Source: Bradyrhizobium monzae (GTDB lineage Bacteria > Pseudomonadota > Alphaproteobacteria > Rhizobiales > Xanthobacteraceae). Taken from it: a stretch of DNA of 64,000 bases. Positions 26,435 through 33,283 of the stretch are shown here, in pieces. A program made the translations under genes and the position numbers. The notes under the pieces are model-generated. The model was given only the letters and a program-made list of their open reading frames with translations, was not told where the DNA came from and searched no databases. The stretch is taken from contig NZ_JAIRDQ010000016.1 of assembly GCF_021458635.1 (NCBI RefSeq), positions 63,436 to 127,435 of the forward strand, read 5' to 3'. Each line of letters opens with the position of its first letter. Positions within the stretch are counted from its first letter, which is position 1.

Positions 26435-27550
26435 ATGGCTGTCACTGCGTCTTTTCTGGCGGAGTTGGACGAGGCGGTTGCGAAAGGAAATCCCGAGAGT
26501 TGTCTTCGGGCGCTATGGCATGCCGCCGATGTTCTGATTGCCGGTACCTACTCCGAGGAGCAGATCCGGACCTTCGGCGAGGTCATCGGCCGGCTTGCGC
26601 AGGAAATCGAGGTCGGTGCGCGGGCGAAGCTGGCGGGTAAGCTCTCTTGCAGCCCAAACGCGCCTTATACTCTGACGCGGCAGATGGCCAGCGACGACTG
26701 CATCGATGTGGCCTGGCCTGTCCTCAGTCAGTCGGAGCGGCTTGACACAGAGACGCTGATCGCCTGCGCCAAAAGCAAGAGCCAGCAGCATTTGCTCGCA
26801 ATTTCCAGGCGACCGGCGGTGCCTGCAGCAGTGACCGATGTGCTGGTGGTGCGGGGGTCTCCTGAGGTCGTCACCTCGGTGGCATCGAATGCAGGCGCGA
26901 GTTTTTCCAATTCCGGATTTCTCCATTTGGTGCGGCGGTCGGAAGGCGATTCCATTCTCGCCGAATCGGTGGGGCTTCGGAAGGACATTCCCCGGCACCT
27001 GTTCCACCAGTTGATCGCCAAAGCCTCGGAGGAGGTGCGGCAGAAGCTTCAGAAGGAACGTCCGGATATTGAAACCCAGATCCATAACGTCGTCGTCGAC
27101 ATCACCGGGGCCATTCATGCCCGGTTTGGCCCGACATCGAAGGATTATTTTACGGCGAAACGCACGGTGGCGAAGCTGCACGAGAGAGGCGAGCTGACGG
27201 AAGACAAGGTCTTCGAGCTTGCTCATTCTCTCAAGTTCAACGAGACCGCTGTGGCGCTATCATTGCTCTGTCAGCTGCCGATCGACGTTGCGGAACGGGC
27301 ACTGATCGAGAAAGATCGCGAACCGGCGTTGATCCTGGCCAAGTCTCTCGATTTTTCCTGGCACACAACGATGGCCTTGCTGTTCCTGGGAGCGGCCAAC
27401 TACCGCATAACTGCCGGTGAGCTGGAGCGATTGAATCTCAATTTCTTCCGGCTGAACGTCATGGCGTGCCGCGAGGTCGTCACAATCTATCGAACGCGAA
27501 AAGAAGAAGCGTTCGGCGGCTCATCTCGACCGTCTCGTCGCATGACGTAG
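26435..27550 (+). CDS. DUF2336 domain-containing protein
   Basis: A 371-residue, largely helical cytoplasmic protein with the DUF2336 pattern: LAQEIEVGARAKLAGKL, then repeated helix pairs such as SQQHLLAISRRPAVPAAVTDVLVVRGSPEVVTSVASNAGA, which look like HEAT-type repeats. These proteins are common in alphaproteobacteria and have no known biochemical role. The ATG at 26435 was chosen, with an in-frame TTG at 26399. It lies between two nucleotide cyclases. Confidence 0.8.
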   Translation: MAVTASFLAELDEAVAKGNPESCLRALWHAADVLIAGTYSEEQIRTFGEVIGRLAQEIEVGARAKLAGKLSCSPNAPYTLTRQMASDDCIDVAWPVLSQSERLDTETLIACAKSKSQQHLLAISRRPAVPAAVTDVLVVRGSPEVVTSVASNAGASFSNSGFLHLVRRSEGDSILAESVGLRKDIPRHLFHQLIAKASEEVRQKLQKERPDIETQIHNVVVDITGAIHARFGPTSKDYFTAKRTVAKLHERGELTEDKVFELAHSLKFNETAVALSLLCQLPIDVAERALIEKDREPALILAKSLDFSWHTTMALLFLGAANYRITAGELERLNLNFFRLNVMACREVVTIYRTRKEEAFGGSSRPSRRMT

Positions 27551-27562
27551 AGCGTTTTTCCT

Positions 27563-27583
27563 GCGAACCTGATTCCGGTTTGC
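27563..27583. repeat. Short dispersed-type palindrome
   Basis: GCGAACC, TGATTCC and GGTTTGC form a 7-bp stem directly after AGAGCGTTTTTCC. This composite is a familiar dispersed intergenic element in alphaproteobacterial genomes. Confidence 0.4.
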
Positions 27584-27690
27584 GTTTGGAAGACAGGGGC
27601 GCGTCGCGGGAGCCCCGTTGCCAATGCGGCAATGTACAAGTACGTTCGATCCCGGCCATCTCAACCGGCCTTTCCGTCGACCGCAAACTC

Positions 27691-28488
27691 ATGCCCAAAT
27701 TTCTTCGCATCGGCCTGCACCAGTCGAATGTGTCAGGATACACGTCAAAGGCGTGGTGTGTGCGGCGGGTCGGCTCTACCGTGTTCCTGAAATGGGGCGC
27801 CGTGGAGGTCCAGGGCGCCGGCAACGGCCGCAAGGTTTACTGGACGCACCTGCCGCAGGAGAAAACCATCCGCTGCGGCACGGCCCAGCGCGCCCAGGAC
27901 TACACCAAATCCGCGATCGCGCGGCGACGCAGCCATGACTACGAGCCGCTTCCAGGCGCCATCGCGACCCGGCGGAAATCCGCCAATGGCGGTGCCGAGC
28001 TCAAGCAGGCGCTCGCGACGATCCTGATCGTCGACATCGTCGGCTCCACGGCCAAAGCCGCAAAGCTCGGCGATGCGCGCTGGACCAAGGTGATGGGCCT
28101 TTATTACGCGGCGGTCCGCAAGGAGCTGAAGTCCTCGCACGGCAAGGAGGTCGTGACGACCGGTGACGGCGTGCTCGCGACCTTCAAGGCGCCAGCCGCC
28201 GGCATCACTTGCGCGACCGCGATTCAAAAGGCCGTGCGCACGCTCGGCCTCGATATCAGGGTGGGCCTGCACGCCGGCGAATACACGATCAGCGGCGGCG
28301 AGATGGTTGGTCTCGCCTTCCACATCTGCACCCGCGTCGCCGCCAAGGCGCGGGCCGGCGAAGTCCTGGTCTCGCGTGCGGTGAAGGATTTGCTCGCGAC
28401 GCAGTCTCAGATCCGTCTCAGGGATCACGGCAGCCACCAGCTCAAGGGCGTGCCGGCGCGGTGGCGGCTGTATCGGGTGGAAGGTTGA
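27691..28488 (+). CDS. Class III nucleotide cyclase with N-terminal WGR-like domain
   Basis: A 265-residue protein. Residues 1-90 have a WGR-like pattern: SKAWCVRRVGSTVFLKWGAVEVQGAG, a basic stretch, then a helix ending SAIARRRSHDYEP, where WGR domains typically end in a basic helix with KxxKGYEP. Residues 105-262 are a cyclase with DIVGSTAKAAKLGD and TTGDGVLATF carrying the metal-binding aspartates, and GLHAGEYTISGGEMVGLAFHICTRVAAKA. The start at 27691 is the first ATG before homology; the upstream open frame runs back into the DUF2336 gene. WGR domains are mostly known from DNA-repair and PARP proteins, so this pairing is unusual. Confidence 0.75.
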   Translation: MPKFLRIGLHQSNVSGYTSKAWCVRRVGSTVFLKWGAVEVQGAGNGRKVYWTHLPQEKTIRCGTAQRAQDYTKSAIARRRSHDYEPLPGAIATRRKSANGGAELKQALATILIVDIVGSTAKAAKLGDARWTKVMGLYYAAVRKELKSSHGKEVVTTGDGVLATFKAPAAGITCATAIQKAVRTLGLDIRVGLHAGEYTISGGEMVGLAFHICTRVAAKARAGEVLVSRAVKDLLATQSQIRLRDHGSHQLKGVPARWRLYRVEG

Positions 28489-28536
28489 GGCGCACCTGTT
28501 CTCATGGCCGTCAGCGCGACGCGGGATTGTGCTTTC

Positions 28537-29397
28537 TCAAATCGTCGGGCGTGCCGGCGATTGTCCGAGCGCCACGAGAGCTGCGGCGAGTGCCGCTGCA
28601 GCCTTTTCGGGGCGCGCCCTTTCATAGATCGCGAATTCAAGGTCTGGCAGACGAGGCAGCCCTTCTTCCAATCCGAGAACGCGAAGGCCTGCGACGACTG
28701 CACTCATTGGAAGTGGCGTGATCGCAAGGCCCGCAAGCGAAGCCGCGCGCACGCCCGTCAGGCTGGGACTTGTATAGACGATGTCCCAGATCAGATCGCT
28801 TCGGTCGAGCGCAGCAAGCGCCGCCTCGCGCGAGACTGACTTCTCGCGATAAAGCGCGAGCGGCAATGTTGTGCCGGGAACGAGATCGAAGCTCTCGGCT
28901 GCCACCCAGACCAGCGGCTCGCGCCACACCAGCCGACCGCGCGAGGTGCCGAGCGGGCGCTTGGCGAACACGACGTCGAGCCGGCCTGCGTCGAGTTGCG
29001 CGATCAATTCCGCGCTGACCCCGATCTGCACCTCGAGCTTCACGCCGGGATGCAGCGCCGCGAAACGACCGAGTGCCGACGGCAGCGAGCCGCCGGCGAT
29101 TTCCTCGACCACGCCGAGGCGCACCATGCCGGACAAGCGTGGCGTCGTCAGGCGATGGCGCGCAGCCTCCTCGAGCTGCAGCAGGCGGCGGGCATCGCCG
29201 AGCAGCATCTCGCCGTCGTCGGTCAGCGCGACGCTGCGGGTCGTGCGCCGGAACAGCGGGCGCTTGGTTTCCTGCTCCAGCCGCTTGATCTGCTGACTGA
29301 CGGTCGACTGCGTCAAATGCAGCTGCTCGGCGGCGCGATGGAAACCACCGCAATCGGCGACTGCGACGAAGGCGCGCAACAGTTCGAAGTCGAGCAT
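28537..29397 (-). CDS. LysR family transcriptional regulator
   Basis: A 286-residue LysR-type regulator. The winged helix-turn-helix is at residues 3-62 (FELLRAFVAVADCGGFHRAAEQLHLTQSTVSQQIKRLEQ), followed by the periplasmic-binding-like effector domain. It is divergent from mdcA and the malonyl-CoA decarboxylase gene, the usual arrangement for a regulator of a malonate operon. A perfect ATTGAT-N11-ATCAAT box lies 3 bp before its start codon. Malonate or malonyl-CoA is the likely effector, by context only. Confidence 0.9.
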   Translation of the reverse strand: MLDFELLRAFVAVADCGGFHRAAEQLHLTQSTVSQQIKRLEQETKRPLFRRTTRSVALTDDGEMLLGDARRLLQLEEAARHRLTTPRLSGMVRLGVVEEIAGGSLPSALGRFAALHPGVKLEVQIGVSAELIAQLDAGRLDVVFAKRPLGTSRGRLVWREPLVWVAAESFDLVPGTTLPLALYREKSVSREAALAALDRSDLIWDIVYTSPSLTGVRAASLAGLAITPLPMSAVVAGLRVLGLEEGLPRLPDLEFAIYERARPEKAAAALAAALVALGQSPARPTI

Positions 29398-29400
29398 TCA

Positions 29401-29423
29401 ATTGATCCAGTTTAACGATCAAT
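29401..29423. promoter_or_regulatory. LysR-type operator box (T-N11-A)
   Basis: ATTGAT-N11-ATCAAT is a perfect inverted repeat of the LysR consensus (T-N11-A). It lies between lysR and mdcA, directly at the lysR start. A second, looser ATTAC/GTAAT repeat lies at about 29429-29451, as expected for the activation site. Confidence 0.65.
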
Positions 29424-29507
29424 CATATTACAAAATATCGTTTCTGTAATCAATTAGCCGCCCCTACCTTCCGTTGCGAAAGCAGCAGTCAGCGACGGAG
29501 GTCGAAC

Positions 29508-31154
29508 ATGTCAGTGAGGTCACAGGGAACGGATCGTACGGCGCGGTTGGCGCGGGCCGCAAAGCTCGCGGACGGAAAGGTCTGCCCGCCGGATCGGGCG
29601 ACGGCGTTGATCGAGGCGGTCGTGGTGCCGGGCGACCGCGTCACCATCGAGGGCGACAACCAGAAGCAGGCCGATTTCCTTGCTGCAGCGCTCGCGAATG
29701 CGGACCCTACGCGCCTGCACGATCTGCACATGGTGCAGTCGGTGCTGGCGCTGCCCGACCATCTCGCCGTGTTCGAGCGCGGCATCGCGAACCGGCTCGA
29801 TTTCGCCTTCGCCGGACCGCAGAGCCGCAAGCTTGCCGAACTGGTGACGAACGGCACCGTCAAGGTCGGCGCGATCCATACCTATCTCGAGCTTTACGCC
29901 CGGATGCTGGTCGACCTCACGCCGCGCGTGGCACTGATCGTCGCCGACAAGGCCGATCGCGATGGCAACCTCTACACCGGTCCCAATACCGAGGACACGC
30001 CGACGATTGCCGAAGCCGCGGCCTTCCGGGGCGGCATCGTCGTGGTGCAGGTCAACGAGATCGTCGATCGGCTGCCGCGGGTCGACATCCCCGGTGACTG
30101 GGTCGATTTCGTGGTTCCCGCTCCCAAACCCTACGCCATCGAGCCGCTGTTCACGCGCGATCCCGCCAAGGTGCGGGACGAGAACGTGCTGATGGCGATG
30201 ATGGCGATTGCCGCCGTCTACGAGCCGTACCAGGTGCAGCGATTGAACCACGGCATCGGCTACGCCACCGCCGCGATCGAGCTGATCCTGCCGACCTACG
30301 CGGCTGCGCGCGGCCTGAAGGGCAAGGTCGCCAGCCACTTCGTGCTCAACCCGCATCCGACTCTGATCCCCGCCGTGGAGGCCGGCTTCGTCGACAATGT
30401 CTATTGCTTCGGCTCGGAGCTCGGCATGGAGCGCTATGTCGCACAGCGCGCGCATGTGTTTCCGGTCGGTGCCGACGGCAATCTGCGATCGAACCGTGCG
30501 CTGGCGCAGGTCGCCGGGCAATATGCCTGCGACATGTTCGTCGGCGCGACGCTGCAGATCGATCCGCAGGGCAACAGCTCGACGGCCACCAAGGGACGGA
30601 TCACCGGCTTCGGCGGCGCGCCGAACATGGGCGCCGATGCGCGTGGTCGCCGCCACGATAGCCCGACCTGGCTCCGCGCCGGCGAGGAGGCCGGCGATCC
30701 CTTACGCGGACGCAAGCTCGTCGTGCAGATGGTGCAGACGCAGCAGCCGAACGGCGCGCCGAGCTTTGTCGAGCGGCTGGACGCGTTCGACCTCGCTGCT
30801 TCTGCCGGCTTCGCGCGACCGCCCATCATGGTCTATGGCGACGACGTCACGCACGTCATCACGGAGAGAGGCGTCGCCAATTTGCTGCGCTGCCGGCTTC
30901 CCGCGGAGCGCGAGGCAGCGTTGCGTGCGGTTGCTGGTGACACCGAATTCGGCCGACGGCGGTCGCCGGAGGCGAGTGAGGACCTGCGCCGCCGCGGCAT
31001 CGTGATGCTTCCGTCCGATCTCGGCATCGACGTCCGGAGCGCGACGCGCGACCTGCTCGCCGCACGGACGATCGACGATCTGGTGACGGCCTCGGGCGGG
31101 CTCTACGTGCCGCCGGCCAAATTCCGCAAGCCGGCCGCGACCCATGCTGCATGA
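29508..31154 (+). CDS. mdcA: Malonate decarboxylase alpha subunit-type protein (malonate CoA/ACP transferase)
   Basis: A 548-residue MdcA family protein. Family features include TIEGDNQKQADFLAAALA, the long central segment and ITGFGGAPNMGADARGRRHDSPTWL. In biotin-independent malonate decarboxylase MdcA moves malonate onto the acyl-carrier subunit, releasing acetate. The isolated subunit of Acinetobacter can also use acetyl-CoA to make malonyl-CoA. No acyl-carrier subunit (mdcC) or decarboxylase subunits (mdcDE) lie beside it; the next gene is a malonyl-CoA decarboxylase. GGAGG precedes the start by 6 bp. Its stop lies 10 bp before the next start. Confidence 0.88.
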   Translation: MSVRSQGTDRTARLARAAKLADGKVCPPDRATALIEAVVVPGDRVTIEGDNQKQADFLAAALANADPTRLHDLHMVQSVLALPDHLAVFERGIANRLDFAFAGPQSRKLAELVTNGTVKVGAIHTYLELYARMLVDLTPRVALIVADKADRDGNLYTGPNTEDTPTIAEAAAFRGGIVVVQVNEIVDRLPRVDIPGDWVDFVVPAPKPYAIEPLFTRDPAKVRDENVLMAMMAIAAVYEPYQVQRLNHGIGYATAAIELILPTYAAARGLKGKVASHFVLNPHPTLIPAVEAGFVDNVYCFGSELGMERYVAQRAHVFPVGADGNLRSNRALAQVAGQYACDMFVGATLQIDPQGNSSTATKGRITGFGGAPNMGADARGRRHDSPTWLRAGEEAGDPLRGRKLVVQMVQTQQPNGAPSFVERLDAFDLAASAGFARPPIMVYGDDVTHVITERGVANLLRCRLPAEREAALRAVAGDTEFGRRRSPEASEDLRRRGIVMLPSDLGIDVRSATRDLLAARTIDDLVTASGGLYVPPAKFRKPAATHAA

Positions 31155-31164
31155 GGAGATGACC

Positions 31165-32448
31165 ATGACCCCGACCACCGAAACCCCGGGCACCGCCCAC
31201 GACGCGACGTCGGCCCGGCTCGACCACGCCAGGCAACTCGCTGCGGCGCTGTTGTCGGAGCGCGGCGAAGCCGCCGGCGCTCTCGTCGCGCGCGAACTGC
31301 ATGACGTGATGCGCGCGCTCGATGCCGACGACCGGCTCGGCTTCCAGCGTCATCTGGCAACCGGATTTCAGCCCGACGCAGCGGTGCTGCGTGCCGCGGC
31401 GGAACGCTACCTCGTGGAGGCGACGGCCAAATCCGCGGCTGCGCTGGCGCAGGCCGCCGATCCGCCGCGCCAGGAACTGCTGCGGCGGATGAACATGGCG
31501 CCCGGCGGGACCGCCGCGTTGATCGCGATGCGCAGCGAGATCGGCGCGCGGCTTCGCGACGAACCGGTCTTGAAGCTGCTCGATGCCGACCTCAAGCACC
31601 TGTTTTCGTCGTGGTTCAACCGCGGCTTCCTCGAATTGCGCCGGATCGACTGGCAATCGCCGGCCGCCGTGCTGGAGAAGCTGATCGCCTATGAGGCGGT
31701 GCACGAGATCAAGGGCTGGGACGATCTGCGGCGCCGGCTTGCGCCGGACCGCCGCTGCTTCGCTTTTTTTCATCCGGCACTCCCCGGCGAACCCTTGATC
31801 TTCGTCGAGGTTGCGCTGGTGCAGGGGCTGGCGGCGTCCATGCCGCCGCTGCTGGCGCAGAATGTGGACGAAGAGGTCGCGCGTGCGCAGGCGGCAGGCG
31901 CGGACACGGCGATCTTCTATTCGATTTCCAACTGCCAGGAGGGCCTGCGCGGCGTGTCGTTCGGCAATTTCCTGATCAAGCAGGTTGTCGAGGAACTGAG
32001 GGCCGAATTTCCGCAGCTCAAGCGCTTCTCGACGCTGTCGCCGATCCCGGGCTTCCGGCGTTGGCTCACGGCCGAGCTTGCTGGAGCCGGCGCGTCCGCC
32101 GGAGCAATGGCGGCTGCGCTGGCGCAAGACGGCTGGTGGAACGATTCCCGGCAGAGCGAAGCACTGCACCCGGTCCTGATGCGGTGGTGTGCAACCTATC
32201 TGACGCGACCGGCATCAGGGGGAAACCGCATCGATCCGGTGGCACGGTTTCACCTTGGCAACGGCGCGCGGCTCGAGCGCATCAACTGGCTCGGCAACAC
32301 AACTATTCGTGGGATCGGGGAATCCTTCAGCATCATGGTCAACTATCTTTATGACCACGACAGTATCGAGGCCAACCACGAAGTCTTTGCCCGCGACGGC
32401 GCCATCGTCCGGTCGCCCGACGTCGATGCCCTGCTGCAAACCCATTGA
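31165..32448 (+). CDS. Malonyl-CoA decarboxylase
   Basis: A 427-residue enzyme that turns malonyl-CoA into acetyl-CoA and CO2. The MCD family signatures are present: IFYSISNCQEGLRGVSFGNFL, RFSTLSPIPGFRRWL with the catalytic Ser/Pro-rich loop, and ARFHLGNGARLERINW. Bacterial enzymes are known as MatA or MlyCD; here it lacks a MatB synthetase. GAGGAG sits 6 bp before the ATG at 31165; the frame is also open from 31144 inside mdcA. It follows mdcA on the same strand within an operon. Confidence 0.9.
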   Translation: MTPTTETPGTAHDATSARLDHARQLAAALLSERGEAAGALVARELHDVMRALDADDRLGFQRHLATGFQPDAAVLRAAAERYLVEATAKSAAALAQAADPPRQELLRRMNMAPGGTAALIAMRSEIGARLRDEPVLKLLDADLKHLFSSWFNRGFLELRRIDWQSPAAVLEKLIAYEAVHEIKGWDDLRRRLAPDRRCFAFFHPALPGEPLIFVEVALVQGLAASMPPLLAQNVDEEVARAQAAGADTAIFYSISNCQEGLRGVSFGNFLIKQVVEELRAEFPQLKRFSTLSPIPGFRRWLTAELAGAGASAGAMAAALAQDGWWNDSRQSEALHPVLMRWCATYLTRPASGGNRIDPVARFHLGNGARLERINWLGNTTIRGIGESFSIMVNYLYDHDSIEANHEVFARDGAIVRSPDVDALLQTH

Positions 32449-32500
32449 GCCCTCGCGCGACCGCATTCAGATCCACGACACCTCAACCAGGAGATAAGCC

Positions 32501-33274
32501 ATGACCATGAGCAGACGCACCTTTGCCACCATCCTCGCCGCCGGTGCGACGGCTTCGCTGATGTCGACACGCGCGTCTGCGGCCATCGCCGCGCCCCCCA
32601 AAGCGCGCAACGTCGTGCTGGTGCACGGCCTGTTTGCCGACGGCTCCTGCTGGTCGGAGGTGATCCCGCGCCTGCAGGCGGCCGGGCTCAACGTCACAGC
32701 GGTGCAGAATCCGCTGACGACGCTACCCGAAGCCGTCGCATCCGCCGAGCGGGTGCTGGCGCGGCAGGACGGTCCGACGGTCCTGGTCGGCCATTCCTTC
32801 TCCGGCATGATCGTGACCGAGGCCGGCGTGCATCCGAACGTATCCGCGCTGGTCTATGTCGCGGCACGCGCGCCCGACGCGGGCGAGGATTACACGGCGC
32901 TTGCAAAGACCTATCCGACGCCGCCGGCGAGCGCGGGAATCGTCTTCGACGGCGATGAGGGCCGCCTCTCCGAGGAAGCCTTCCTGCGCGACTTCGCCGG
33001 CGACCTGCCGGCAGCGAAAGCCAAGGTGCTCTACGCGGTGCAGGAGCCGTTCCACAAGGCGCTGCTGGCGGGCAAGACCGCCAATGCCGCCTGGCGATCG
33101 AAGCCGAGCTATTACGCCGTCTCGACCGAAGACCGCACCATCAATCCCGACCTCGAGCGCTTCATGGCCAAGCGCATGGGCGCCAAGACGATAGAGGTCA
33201 AGGCGAGCCATCTCGCGCTGATCTCGCATCCCGAAGAGATCGCGGGCCTCATTCTCGAGGCGGCGGGACAATAA
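32501..33274 (+). CDS. Tat-exported alpha/beta hydrolase
   Basis: A 257-residue hydrolase. The N terminus SRRTFATILAAGATASLM is a twin-arginine signal. The nucleophile elbow is GHSFSG (S99), the oxyanion region VHGLFADGSCW, and the C-terminal histidine lies in VKASHLALISHPEEI. The family holds esterases and related hydrolases with varied substrates, many of them annotated only as alpha/beta hydrolase. GGAGATAAGCC precedes the ATG. It is 52 bp after the decarboxylase and may share its transcript. Confidence 0.82.
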   Translation: MTMSRRTFATILAAGATASLMSTRASAAIAAPPKARNVVLVHGLFADGSCWSEVIPRLQAAGLNVTAVQNPLTTLPEAVASAERVLARQDGPTVLVGHSFSGMIVTEAGVHPNVSALVYVAARAPDAGEDYTALAKTYPTPPASAGIVFDGDEGRLSEEAFLRDFAGDLPAAKAKVLYAVQEPFHKALLAGKTANAAWRSKPSYYAVSTEDRTINPDLERFMAKRMGAKTIEVKASHLALISHPEEIAGLILEAAGQ

Positions 33275-33283
33275 GCGTGACGA

